Assembly: GCF_000426305.1 (NCBI RefSeq)
Contig: NZ_KE384518.1
Coordinates: 150,755-214,754, forward strand
DNA length: 64,000 nucleotides
Reading direction: 5' to 3'
Origin: Anaerovorax odorimutans DSM 5092
Lineage (GTDB): Bacteria > Bacillota > Clostridia > Peptostreptococcales > Anaerovoracaceae
Shown: positions 16,981-25,796 of the stretch, one piece after another
Layout of the letters: each line of letters starts with the position of its first letter
Numbering within the stretch: position 1 is the first letter of the stretch
The notes under the pieces: model-generated
What the model saw: the letters and a program-made list of their open reading frames with translations, nothing else
The model's database searches: none
What the model was told of the DNA's origin: nothing
Position numbers and translations under genes: made by a program

Positions 16981-18172
16981 CAATATCCTGCTCCATTATT
17001 CTATTATATGTAGTTTGAACAGTCCAATTCTTCTCTAAATATTTTCTGCCGTTACGTCCCATCTCTTTTCTTAAAGATTCATTACTTAACAATTTTTGCA
17101 GATTAGCTTTATAGCTTTCCAAATCACCTGTAACAGACCATAATCCTGCTTTAGCATCTTCTAATATTTTGCCGTAATCAGTATTTTTATCGACTGATGC
17201 TAAAATAGGTAATTCAACTGCAAAATAGCCTACTGTTTTTGATGGTATATTGGGAATTGTAAACCTTCTGTCCAGATTAATCAGACCGATATCACATTGT
17301 TTTAATAAACCTTCATAATCATCTCTTGGAATAAAATCCCTGATTATAACATTTGAAAGATTATTATTAATAACTTCTTTTTCTATATAATCTTTTAAAA
17401 CGCCTTTTCCTATAATTAAAAAAATCAAATCTTCTCTATATTTGTATGCCTTTGCAAGCTCCAATAAAAAAGTTAATTCCTGAGGCCATCCGATATTACC
17501 TCCAAACACACAAACGATTTTTCCTGTCAATCCGTATTTCTCTTTAAAATCAATTTTTAAATTTTCTTTTTCATCCTCAAGTTTTATCCAATTTGGAAGC
17601 AGCTCCAGCTTATCTACACTAACTTCCGGATTATATTTTTTTACATAATCTATATTACCTTGTGACATGCATCCAATACGATCAGATATATGATACATAT
17701 ACTTTTCTTTTCTTCTAAAGAAATTATACATCATATTATTCTTGATTAATCCAATATCTTTTGCATTTTGCGGAAAAATATCTCTCAGTATCAAATATGA
17801 TTTTGCATTATCTCTTAATTTAATATAATTTACTACCTTTGCAAAAGTAATTGGAGGGGTGGGCATAATTACCAAATCAAATTTAACATGATTAAAGTAT
17901 GTATTTATGGCTTTTTTAAATTTAGATTCTAAAGATAAAGTGGTAATACCTTTTTCTATGGCTCCAACACCAAACATATTACCTGTTTTAACTTGAAGAA
18001 TATTAATACCATCTGTTTCTGTAATTTTTGTCTCTTCACCATACTTTTTTTCTTTAATGGTAGCGCCATAAACAAGGTGACCTCTGTCTCTAAATTCTTC
18101 CATTAGGTCTGTATAAAGATTTGGGCTGTTCTTAATGTCAATGGGCAGTATCATTAAAAATAAAACATTCAT
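16964..18172 (-). CDS. wbuB: WbuB-like GT4 glycosyltransferase (probable N-acetylfucosamine transferase)
   Basis: The 402-residue GT-B enzyme has N-terminal MNVLFLMILPIDIKNSPNLY, an acceptor half ending near LPNWIKLEDE, and a GT4 donor half. The donor half has VCVFGGNIGWPQELTFLLEL, then FIPRDDYEGLLKQCDIGLIN, then PNIPSKTVGYFAVELPIL. WbuB adds L-FucNAc in O-antigens, and the gene is directly followed upstream in the operon by the three UDP-L-FucNAc enzymes, which supports that donor. No signal peptide or membrane segment. ATG 18172 has AGGAG 10 nt upstream. Confidence 0.82.
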   Translation of the reverse strand: MNVLFLMILPIDIKNSPNLYTDLMEEFRDRGHLVYGATIKEKKYGEETKITETDGINILQVKTGNMFGVGAIEKGITTLSLESKFKKAINTYFNHVKFDLVIMPTPPITFAKVVNYIKLRDNAKSYLILRDIFPQNAKDIGLIKNNMMYNFFRRKEKYMYHISDRIGCMSQGNIDYVKKYNPEVSVDKLELLPNWIKLEDEKENLKIDFKEKYGLTGKIVCVFGGNIGWPQELTFLLELAKAYKYREDLIFLIIGKGVLKDYIEKEVINNNLSNVIIRDFIPRDDYEGLLKQCDIGLINLDRRFTIPNIPSKTVGYFAVELPILASVDKNTDYGKILEDAKAGLWSVTGDLESYKANLQKLLSNESLRKEMGRNGRKYLEKNWTVQTTYNRIMEQDIDEKFD

Positions 18173-18195
18173 TCCATATGGCTCCTTCTATTTAA

Positions 18196-19320
18196 TTATT
18201 TATTCCAAATAACCTTATTTATAATTTTTGTATAGCTTTGTATCAATCTTACAATTTTAGTTGATACATTTCGGTCTTCATAATCTAAAACAGATTCTAA
18301 AATATCATCATCTCTCCATAACTGCACTGCCAAATCTATAGATTGCTCTACATCTTTCCCTTTGATTCCTCCAATAATAATTGTACCTTTATCCAAAACC
18401 TCCGGTCTTTCCGTAGATGTCCTTATGAGCACTGCCGGGAATCCCAGCATAGCACTTTCTTCCGAAAGTGTACCACTATCGGAAAGTACACAATATGCAC
18501 CTAATTGAAGTTTGTTATAGTCAAAAAAGCCAAGGGGCTTAATATTTTTCACTAAAGAATGAAATTTGAATTTTCTCTGCTCTATATATTTCATACTTCT
18601 CGGATGAGTAGAATATATAACAGGTAATTGATATCTTTCTGCCACATTATTTATTGCAGTCATTAATGACATAAAATTTTCTTCATTATCAATATTTTCT
18701 TCTCTATGGGCAGATACAAGTATATATTTGCCCTCAGTTAAATTTAACTTATCTAGGATATCACTGGACTCTATACTATCAAAATTTTTTTCTAAAACTT
18801 CATGCATAGGTGATCCTGTTACAAAAATATGTTCTTTTCTAAAGCCTTCGCTGAGTAAGTATCTTCTGGAATGTTCCGTATACGGTAAATTTATATCTGA
18901 AATATGATCAACTATTTTTCTGTTTATTTCTTCCGGTACATTTTGATCAAAACAACGATTGCCTGCTTCCATATGAAATACAGGAATTTTAAGTCTCTTT
19001 GCAGATATGGCAGACAACGCCGAATTTGTATCTCCTAAGATTAATAAAGCATCGGGCTTCTCTTTTTCCATTACTTCATACGATTTTGATAAAATATTTC
19101 CCATAGTCTGTCCAAGATTTTCTCCTACACTATCAAGATAATAATCAGGTTCTCTGAGTTCTAAATCTTGAAAAAACACTTTATTTAGAGTATAATCCCA
19201 ATTTTGCCCAGTATGTACTAAAATATGCTCAAAATACTTATCACATGCCTTAATACAAGCAGAAAGCCTTATTATTTCGGGTCTTGTCCCAAGTATAGTC
19301 ATTACCTTTAATTTTTCCAT
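18196..19320 (-). CDS. fnlC: UDP-HexNAc 2-epimerase, FnlC/CapG type
   Basis: The 374-residue protein belongs to the WecB/MnaA epimerase family: MTILGTRPEIIRLSACIKA at the start, GDTNSALSAISAKRLKIPVFHMEAGNR, VSAHREENID, and the C-terminal SDSGTLSEESAMLGFPAVL. The standard WecB would make UDP-ManNAc, but the gene directly follows FnlB and FnlA, so the C2 epimerisation of UDP-2-acetamido-2,6-dideoxy-L-talose to UDP-L-FucNAc is the likely reaction. It begins 2 bp after FnlB with RBS GGAGG. Confidence 0.88.
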   Translation of the reverse strand: MEKLKVMTILGTRPEIIRLSACIKACDKYFEHILVHTGQNWDYTLNKVFFQDLELREPDYYLDSVGENLGQTMGNILSKSYEVMEKEKPDALLILGDTNSALSAISAKRLKIPVFHMEAGNRCFDQNVPEEINRKIVDHISDINLPYTEHSRRYLLSEGFRKEHIFVTGSPMHEVLEKNFDSIESSDILDKLNLTEGKYILVSAHREENIDNEENFMSLMTAINNVAERYQLPVIYSTHPRSMKYIEQRKFKFHSLVKNIKPLGFFDYNKLQLGAYCVLSDSGTLSEESAMLGFPAVLIRTSTERPEVLDKGTIIIGGIKGKDVEQSIDLAVQLWRDDDILESVLDYEDRNVSTKIVRLIQSYTKIINKVIWNK

Positions 19321-19322
19321 CG

Positions 19323-20468
19323 TTATACCTCCAAATAATATGTATCCGGCTTATCAGGATTAAATGCTTCATTTGCCCACATAATAGTCACCATATCTGA
19401 ATCACCCATATTACTTATGTTATGAGTATACCCAGAAGGAATATCTATAATTTCAAGTTTTTCGTCACTAACCTCATATTCTATGATTTCATCTTCAAAA
19501 GGTTTTCTAAATCGCACTACCCCTTTGCCTTTCACCACAAGAAATTTTTCATTCTTCGTATGATGCCAATGGTTTCCCTTTGTAATCCCGGGTTTTGAAA
19601 TGTTTATGGAGACTTGCCCTCTTTCTCTTGATTTAAGGAACTCTGTAAATGAGCCTCTTTCATCTTTATTCATTTTAAGAGGATAGGAAAATTTGTCTTT
19701 AGGCAGATAACTTAAATATGTGCTGTATAGCTTCTTGGTAAATTCATCACCCATATCTGGTATATATAGTAATTGCGATATATTTTGGTCTTCAGAACTT
19801 GCCGCCTTTCTGCTTTGGTGAAATGAATATATTAAATCAGCAATTGCACCCAGCTTCACAGGATATGCTGTAATTACATAATACAATCCATCATTTGCAC
19901 TTTTTTCTTTTCCTTCAATGGCAGAAATAAAAGTGTTTATCACATCATCAATATACACTAAAGTAATACTTTGTTCTCTATCATTTACTTTAATTGGCAG
20001 ATCATTTGCAATATTATTACAAAATGTTGCAACTACACTGTTATAATTTGGCCTGCACCATTTACCAAAAACATTTGAAAGCCTGTAAATCAATACTTTT
20101 GAACCTGTATCTTTTTCATAAGCTAACAATAAATCTTCCCCAGCCTTTTTACTCTTGCCGTAAGGATTATCTAAAATTGCTTGGATAGATGATGTCATAA
20201 GTATAGGGCAATGGTTTTTATTCTTTTTTAAACTATCCAATAAAGTAGAAGTAAATCCAAAATTTCCTTCCATAAATTCCTTTTGTTCTTCAGGTCGGTT
20301 GACCCCTGCCAAGTGGAATACAAAGTCACAAATTTTTGTATATTCATTTAGCTGCTCGTAAGTCGTATCTATATCACAAAGAAACAGGTCTTCATATCCC
20401 CTGTTTCTTAATTCTAAAGTTAAGTTTTTGCCTATAAATCCCTTTGCTCCTGTAATGAGTATTTTCAT
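19323..20468 (-). CDS. fnlB: UDP-2-acetamido-2,6-dideoxy-L-hexulose reductase (CapF/FnlB)
   Basis: A 381-residue two-domain protein. Residues 1-245 are an SDR reductase (ILITGAKGFIGKNLTLEL, NPYGKSKKAGEDLL with the catalytic YxxxK). Residues 270-381 form the cupin domain (RGQVSINISKPGITKGNHWH, then HTKNEKFLVVKGKGVVRFRK), with His residues for zinc. This fusion is diagnostic of CapF/FnlB, second step of UDP-L-FucNAc synthesis. The start is ATG 20468 with GGAGGA 7 nt upstream; it overlaps the FnlA stop as TAATG. A TTG 15 nt upstream overlaps the ribosome-binding site and is rejected. Confidence 0.92.
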   Translation of the reverse strand: MKILITGAKGFIGKNLTLELRNRGYEDLFLCDIDTTYEQLNEYTKICDFVFHLAGVNRPEEQKEFMEGNFGFTSTLLDSLKKNKNHCPILMTSSIQAILDNPYGKSKKAGEDLLLAYEKDTGSKVLIYRLSNVFGKWCRPNYNSVVATFCNNIANDLPIKVNDREQSITLVYIDDVINTFISAIEGKEKSANDGLYYVITAYPVKLGAIADLIYSFHQSRKAASSEDQNISQLLYIPDMGDEFTKKLYSTYLSYLPKDKFSYPLKMNKDERGSFTEFLKSRERGQVSINISKPGITKGNHWHHTKNEKFLVVKGKGVVRFRKPFEDEIIEYEVSDEKLEIIDIPSGYTHNISNMGDSDMVTIMWANEAFNPDKPDTYYLEV

Positions 20469-21490
20469 TATTCGTTCCTCCAAGATTTAAGTTCTTCTCT
20501 TATATAATCAAGCTGTAATAGCTTTTGTTTGATTTCTTCCACATTAAGAAGCTTAGTATTATTTGAATTAAATTCCGATAATGCACTTCTGCTCGTCTCT
20601 CCGTCTACAAAGTATTTATCATAATTTAAATCTCTGTTATCGGCAGGGACTCTATAAAAACTTCCTAGATCAACAGCATGGGCACATTCTTCATTTGTAA
20701 GTAAGGTCTCGTACATTTTTTCGCCGTGCCTTATACCTATAATTTTTATTTCATTATCAACATCAAATAATTCCTTTACAGCCTGTGCCAAGTCGCCAAT
20801 AGTGGAAGCAGGTGCTTTTTGCACCATAATATCACCGCTTTCGGCGTTATCGAACGCAAAAATAACAAGTTCAACTGCTTCTTCAAGACTCATAATAAAT
20901 CTAGTCATATGAGGATCGGTAATAGTCAAAGGCTCTCCTGATTTTATCTGCTCTATAAATAAAGGAATCACTGAACCTCTGGAGCACATAACATTTCCAT
21001 ACCTTGTCCCACAAATAAGGGTTTTTTCAGAATTCACAGTTCTGGATTTGGCAATCAAAACCTTTTCCATCATTGCTTTTGATGTACCCATAGCATTGAC
21101 AGGATATGCAGCTTTATCAGTTGATAAGCATATAATCTTTTTAACTCCTGCATCAATAGCTGCTGACAACACATTATCTGTGCCTATTACATTTGTCTTT
21201 ACCGCCTCTAACGGAAAAAACTCACAAGATGGCACTTGTTTTAATGCCGCAGCATGGAAAATATAATCAACCCCATGCATGGCATTTCGAACGCTGTTTA
21301 CATCACGTACATCTCCAATATAATATTTTAACTTATCATTATTATATTCCTTACGCATATCATCTTGCTTTTTTTCGTCACGAGAAAAAATACGAATTTC
21401 TCCGATATCAGTCTGTAAGAAACGAGCTAAGACAGCATGGCCAAAAGAGCCCGTGCCGCCCGTGATAAGTAAGGTTTTATTTTTGAACAT
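20468..21490 (-). CDS. fnlA: UDP-GlcNAc 4,6-dehydratase/5-epimerase (CapE/FnlA)
   Basis: The start is ATG 21490 with RBS GAGGG; the 32 residues that could be added upstream are not part of the family. The 340-residue SDR has LLITGGTGSFGHAVLARFLQ, FHAAALKQVPSCEFFP, CLSTDKAAYPVNAMGTSKAM and GTRYGNVMCSRGSVIPLF. It takes UDP-GlcNAc to UDP-2-acetamido-2,6-dideoxy-L-arabino-hexos-4-ulose, the first step to UDP-L-FucNAc. It is soluble, unlike the membrane-bound relative at 5846-7765. A 61-bp gap separates it from the upstream glycosyltransferase. Confidence 0.92.
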   Translation of the reverse strand: MFKNKTLLITGGTGSFGHAVLARFLQTDIGEIRIFSRDEKKQDDMRKEYNNDKLKYYIGDVRDVNSVRNAMHGVDYIFHAAALKQVPSCEFFPLEAVKTNVIGTDNVLSAAIDAGVKKIICLSTDKAAYPVNAMGTSKAMMEKVLIAKSRTVNSEKTLICGTRYGNVMCSRGSVIPLFIEQIKSGEPLTITDPHMTRFIMSLEEAVELVIFAFDNAESGDIMVQKAPASTIGDLAQAVKELFDVDNEIKIIGIRHGEKMYETLLTNEECAHAVDLGSFYRVPADNRDLNYDKYFVDGETSRSALSEFNSNNTKLLNVEEIKQKLLQLDYIREELKSWRNE

Positions 21491-21551
21491 AATTGTACCC
21501 TCGTTTTTAATTAATTTAATAAATATTATATTCTTTACTAATATTTTTTTA

Positions 21552-22799
21552 TTAAATATATTTTTTATGATATATTGGATGCTCATATTTATTCATATCA
21601 AATGAGAATGGCCATTTTATATATTTTATTATTCCAAGCCTATAAAATGTATAAAACGCTATATTGGCAATAATACTAGAATATTTTTTCTTATTATTTA
21701 CATTACAATTAATAAACTGTGTCTTGTTTTTTGACATAGCTAAAATACTATTTATTTCATAAACTAAACTTTCTACTGTATTATTTTTTATCTCTCCTAT
21801 ATAATCTTTGTAAAGCCCTTTTACTACTTCTTTTTTATCAATCAATATATCTTCTATATCCTCTACTGTTTGACATGTTGAATATTCACATACTCCCACA
21901 ACTTCATATTTGAAATATACCGGCTTTAGTACAAAAGATTTTATTCCCATTGCATCACTCTCAAAAATAGAGGTACTATACGATACAATATTAGCTTCAA
22001 CATGTTGAAACCAAGTATATACAGAATAATCTCTAATTATCTTAATTTTACTATTAAATTGACTAGAATCAAAATCTTTAACTCCCGGATGTAATCTAAA
22101 AATTATTTCAAAATCTTCCTTATGCTTATCTATAAAATCACCAAGGATTTCAACAGATTTAACATACGTATCGGCATATGGCTTGACCATTTCATTTAAT
22201 TCAGTTGTTCCACCAATTAGGGTAGTGGCTTTTTGGCCTTTTTGTTTCATATCATAAAAAAGAGCTCCACCACTGTCACAATACAGCAGCCACTTTTTAT
22301 CCGGATCAAGATTATATTTTCTTGCAAGTTCTTCTCTATTTACTTTTTCTGCTTTTATATAACCCTCTTGCAATCTAATACTACCCGTTTTTATAATGAA
22401 ATCCTCTGAAACACCATGATCTATTAAATTTTGCTTAAAATATTCTCCCCATGCCAAGTGATACATTGTGTTTTTACATAAATCTTCATTAGGTATTAAA
22501 TAGTCATCCTTCAGTCCTACATATCCTATCTGCTCATTATGCATACATAATATTGTTGTATTCATATTTAAATTTTTAAATGGCATTACTACTCTTTGGT
22601 AATCTGCTCCTGTATAACAACTCGGTATGATTAGTAAATCAATTAAATTATTTTTTGCAACAGATAACGCTTTATAATATTCAAAATTCCATTGAAATAA
22701 ATATACAGAATAACCTTGATCTTTAAGAATTTTCATTAATTCATTACATGACCAATACTCTCTTGCAATTAAATCATACAATATTATTATATTTTTCAT
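21552..22799 (-). CDS. Unassigned GT-B-like surface carbohydrate biosynthesis protein
   Basis: The 415-residue protein overlaps the amidotransferase gene upstream by 4 bp (ATGA). It opens MKNIIILYDLIAREYWSCNE and continues with a two-domain alpha/beta pattern. Notable features are CYTGADYQRVVMPFKNLN, DPDKKWLLYCDSGGALFYDM, IIFRLHPGVKDFD and SYSTSIFESDAMGIKSFVLK. The HPG and S-x-x-x-E-x-x-x-x-G arrangement near the C-terminus resembles TagF/CapB-like glycero- or glycosyltransferases and sialyltransferase-like proteins. I cannot name a donor. Its place just after the CMP-legionaminate genes makes it a candidate for the nonulosonic acid transferase. Confidence 0.6.
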   Translation of the reverse strand: MKNIIILYDLIAREYWSCNELMKILKDQGYSVYLFQWNFEYYKALSVAKNNLIDLLIIPSCYTGADYQRVVMPFKNLNMNTTILCMHNEQIGYVGLKDDYLIPNEDLCKNTMYHLAWGEYFKQNLIDHGVSEDFIIKTGSIRLQEGYIKAEKVNREELARKYNLDPDKKWLLYCDSGGALFYDMKQKGQKATTLIGGTTELNEMVKPYADTYVKSVEILGDFIDKHKEDFEIIFRLHPGVKDFDSSQFNSKIKIIRDYSVYTWFQHVEANIVSYSTSIFESDAMGIKSFVLKPVYFKYEVVGVCEYSTCQTVEDIEDILIDKKEVVKGLYKDYIGEIKNNTVESLVYEINSILAMSKNKTQFINCNVNNKKKYSSIIANIAFYTFYRLGIIKYIKWPFSFDMNKYEHPIYHKKYI

Positions 22800-23890
22800 T
22801 TAAGCTTCCATTCTCCATATTTATTTTTTTCAAAGATTTCTTTATTATAAAATTTATCAATTATTTTCCAAAACTCAGTCTCTGCATATCCTGTAAAATC
22901 ACAAAAATCTTTAATCGCTTTTGGGTCTAAAGCATGGTCTTTTTCTGATACGAGCTTCTCTGCTTCTTCTCTTGTCATCATACCATATCGAACAAATCTG
23001 CTTGCATAATCTGTCGCACAGGCATGTCCAAATTTAGGATATTTCATCCATGCATGAACTAAATAAGCATAACTGTCAACTTGATCAAAATTTTCTGCAC
23101 ACATAGTTCTATCCCATTCATGCGTTAAATCATGGAATCCTCTACTTTTAGCAAAGATATAGTTTTTATAACTGTTCCATTCTATAAAATAGCTTAAATA
23201 AATGGGGTCCAGCTTATTTATATCTTCTATTGAAGGAGCAATTGTTAAATGTAAATCTTTTTCATTTATATCTTCATCTATCAGTTCTTCTAATGGTATA
23301 TCTGAAGCAACTCCATTACTTAAAATTTCTCTTGCAGAATATGTTTCAACAGCATCTGATCCGCCATATTCATAACTTACATTTTCTCCGTAAACAAGCA
23401 AAGGTGTATTAAATTTAATTGCCATTTGCAGAGGATACGTATATATTAAACGATCAATATACCATGTGGGTTTTCCATATTTTTCAAAAGTTTTTCTCAT
23501 TAGTTTTTTCTGTAATTTTATGTTCGGCTTTATAGATATAATATCACAACCAAATTCTTCAGAAATATTTTTAAGATTATGTTTTCCTGCCTCAGTCATG
23601 GTAAAATTATCTTCCACAGAAAATAAAATAGGATTCATATTTAAAAGTTCTTTCATAACGTAAACTTGATAATGACTATCTTTTCCTCCACTGACAGCTA
23701 TAGCGCAATCAGGCCCGTTTCCATTAATTCCTCTATATTTATCGCAAATCTTTTTTAATTCTTCAAATCTTTCATCATAATTAATCTTTTTCTTTTTCTC
23801 TTGAGTATTACATGCACTGCAAACACCATTTTCATCAAAAGAGATTCCCGGTCTAGTGTCAGGCATAACACATTTTTTACAATATTTCAT
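22796..23890 (-). CDS. N-acetyl sugar amidotransferase (PseA/WbpG/LegA-like)
   Basis: A 364-residue ATP-pyrophosphatase-fold enzyme. It opens with KYCKKCVMPDTRPGISFDEN followed by GVCSAC, a four-Cys zinc site. The PP-loop is AIAVSGGKDSHYQVYVMKE. Relatives turn an acetamido group into an acetamidino group (Pse5Ac7Am, or amidinated mannuronate and legionaminate derivatives). Relatives of WbpG type use ammonia from HisH/HisF-like partners, and none is in this window; PseA-type enzymes lie without them. It overlaps legF by 4 bp and the glycosyltransferase gene by 4 bp, so it is translationally linked to the CMP-legionaminate genes. Confidence 0.85.
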   Translation of the reverse strand: MKYCKKCVMPDTRPGISFDENGVCSACNTQEKKKKINYDERFEELKKICDKYRGINGNGPDCAIAVSGGKDSHYQVYVMKELLNMNPILFSVEDNFTMTEAGKHNLKNISEEFGCDIISIKPNIKLQKKLMRKTFEKYGKPTWYIDRLIYTYPLQMAIKFNTPLLVYGENVSYEYGGSDAVETYSAREILSNGVASDIPLEELIDEDINEKDLHLTIAPSIEDINKLDPIYLSYFIEWNSYKNYIFAKSRGFHDLTHEWDRTMCAENFDQVDSYAYLVHAWMKYPKFGHACATDYASRFVRYGMMTREEAEKLVSEKDHALDPKAIKDFCDFTGYAETEFWKIIDKFYNKEIFEKNKYGEWKLK

Positions 23891-24603
23891 ATTTTAACCT
23901 CATCATTTTTCTTTTTTATTAAAAATTCAGCATATAAAAAATCATTTATATTATCAATATCTATAGAATTTTCATTATTCATAATAAATGCTAAACTATC
24001 TTTCATAATAAATTCTTTAGTTTGTAATAATATTTCAGTATTTAACAAATATATCGCTCCATTTATGCGATAATATTTAGGTAAATTCTGTCTTCTTGCA
24101 TTTTTATAATCCAGAGCTTTTATTTTACCAATTTGTAAGTTATCATCAATTGTTGTACATAAAAGTGGGGAAAATTCACATTCACAAACACTTATTAATG
24201 ATATGGCTTTTTTTTCTATAAATAAACTATAAGCATCTTTAATATTATTATAATCTCTCAATGGTGACGTTGGTTGAAGTAAGCATACAGAATCAAAAAC
24301 CTCTCCTCGGTCCTTATAATAATCAATACAATGTTCAACAACATCTATTGATTTTGTATCATCTTGTGAAATTTTTTCAGGTCTTAAAAATGGCACTTCT
24401 GCACCACATTTTCTAGAAATATCTGCAATATCTTCCCCGTCTGTTGAAACAACAACCTTATTAAAAACTTTACTTTTAACAGCTGCTTCTATTGTATAAT
24501 CAATCAATGGTTTCCCACATAGACTCTTTATATTTTTACCTGGCAACCCTTTACTTCCTGCACGAGCAGGTATTATAGCTATTGTATTTTGTTTTTTTAT
24601 CAT
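23887..24603 (-). CDS. legF: CMP-legionaminate/CMP-nonulosonate synthetase
   Basis: The 238-residue cytidylyltransferase has the CTP-binding IAIIPARAGSKGLPGKNIKSL near residue 8, VVVSTDGEDIADISRKCGAE, LQPTSPLRDYNNIKDAYSLF and NGAIYLLNTEIL, all typical of NeuA/LegF/PseF. It activates the nonulosonic acid made by LegI to its CMP form. Substrate assignment to legionaminate comes from the neighbouring LegB, LegG and PtmE-like genes. GAGGTAA precedes ATG 24603. Confidence 0.88.
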   Translation of the reverse strand: MIKKQNTIAIIPARAGSKGLPGKNIKSLCGKPLIDYTIEAAVKSKVFNKVVVSTDGEDIADISRKCGAEVPFLRPEKISQDDTKSIDVVEHCIDYYKDRGEVFDSVCLLQPTSPLRDYNNIKDAYSLFIEKKAISLISVCECEFSPLLCTTIDDNLQIGKIKALDYKNARRQNLPKYYRINGAIYLLNTEILLQTKEFIMKDSLAFIMNNENSIDIDNINDFLYAEFLIKKKNDEVKI

Positions 24604-24613
24604 TATAAACTAT

Positions 24614-25774
24614 TTACCTCATATCATAAAACTCTTTTTCCAAATTAATATTTCCTTCCATAAGAGCTTGTTTTATTATCTTTACAATATTTTCAGATGT
24701 ATTTTCACCTTCTAACGGGCTTTTTACATCCTTTATGCTATTAATAAATTTTTGTTGTGAAGCTTTATTTATTGCTTCTATAATGTCTACCGATTTTGGA
24801 TTACAATTAATTATTGATTTTGCCTGCAATCTTCCCTTCTGCCTGTTACCAATGTTAATAGTAGGTATATGAAAACTAGGTGCTTCGTATATTCCGCTTG
24901 AAGAATTACCTATGACCATTTTAGCATATTTCATTGCAGAGAGATATTTTAAAGTTCCAAGAGAATTAAAAGCAATACAATTAGACTTATCCTTAACAAA
25001 TTCATCTACCATTTTATTAATTATTCTCCCTTTAGCATCTGAATTGGCTTTTGTAAATATAAAATTAATATTTGATAATTTTTCCATTGCATTGAATAAT
25101 TCTTTAAGTTGTTTCTCTTCATTCCCATATTCCATTGTCACAGGATGAAAAGTGACTAATGCATATGGAATATTGAGTTTAAAATCAAGACTTTCTTCTA
25201 ACTGTTCCTTACTAAGAAGTTTCATTTTTAAGATATTCTCAATACCGGTAGCTCCAACATTAAATACTCTTTTTGGATTTTCTCCAAGCTGCTGTACTCT
25301 TTTTTTAGATTGTTCATTACTTACAAAATGCAAATAACTCATCTTTGTAATAGAATGTCTCATAAACTCATCAACAGCACCTTCTGTAGTATCCCCCCCA
25401 TACAAATGTGCAATTGGAATTTTCGCCATAGCTGCTGCAACGGCACAAGCAAATATTTCATACCTGTCACCTAATAAAATTAGCATATCCGGGTTTCTTC
25501 TGTTAAAATACTCTGAAAAAGAAAACATAGCCATCGCTGTGGATTTAGTCATTCCTACAATTGTATCAGAACTTAATACACATTCTATTTTTTCATCCAC
25601 CTTGAACCCATCGTCATGAATTTCTTTAATTGTATATCCAAATTCAGAACAAAGATGCATGCCTGTGACAGCCAGCCTAAGTTCTAAGTCTGAATCATCA
25701 TTAATCTTCTCAATTACAGGTTTTAATAATCCATATTCTGCTCTTGTCCCTGTTACTACGCATATAGTTTTCAT
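24614..25774 (-). CDS. legG: Hydrolysing UDP/GDP-sugar 2-epimerase (NeuC/LegG type)
   Basis: I use ATG 25774 (MKTICVVTGTRAEYGLLKPV), with GGTGA 5 nt upstream; this matches the family start. Two ATGs at 25789 and 25786 have no ribosome-binding site. The 386-residue enzyme has LLGDRYEIFACAVAAAM, AHLYGGDTTEGAVDE, GNSSSGIYEAPSFHIPTINI and IGNRQKGRLQAKSIINC. NeuC makes ManNAc from UDP-GlcNAc; LegG makes 2,4-diacetamido-2,4,6-trideoxymannose from the diacetamido sugar nucleotide. The presence of LegB and LegC favours LegG. Confidence 0.88.
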   Translation of the reverse strand: MKTICVVTGTRAEYGLLKPVIEKINDDSDLELRLAVTGMHLCSEFGYTIKEIHDDGFKVDEKIECVLSSDTIVGMTKSTAMAMFSFSEYFNRRNPDMLILLGDRYEIFACAVAAAMAKIPIAHLYGGDTTEGAVDEFMRHSITKMSYLHFVSNEQSKKRVQQLGENPKRVFNVGATGIENILKMKLLSKEQLEESLDFKLNIPYALVTFHPVTMEYGNEEKQLKELFNAMEKLSNINFIFTKANSDAKGRIINKMVDEFVKDKSNCIAFNSLGTLKYLSAMKYAKMVIGNSSSGIYEAPSFHIPTINIGNRQKGRLQAKSIINCNPKSVDIIEAINKASQQKFINSIKDVKSPLEGENTSENIVKIIKQALMEGNINLEKEFYDMR

Positions 25775-25796
25775 TCTTTTCACCATCATATATTTC

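Noticed and set aside
21491..21586. Longer FnlA start adding 32 residues
   Set aside because: The added residues are Lys/Ile-rich and not part of the family, and only ATG 21490 has a good ribosome-binding site.
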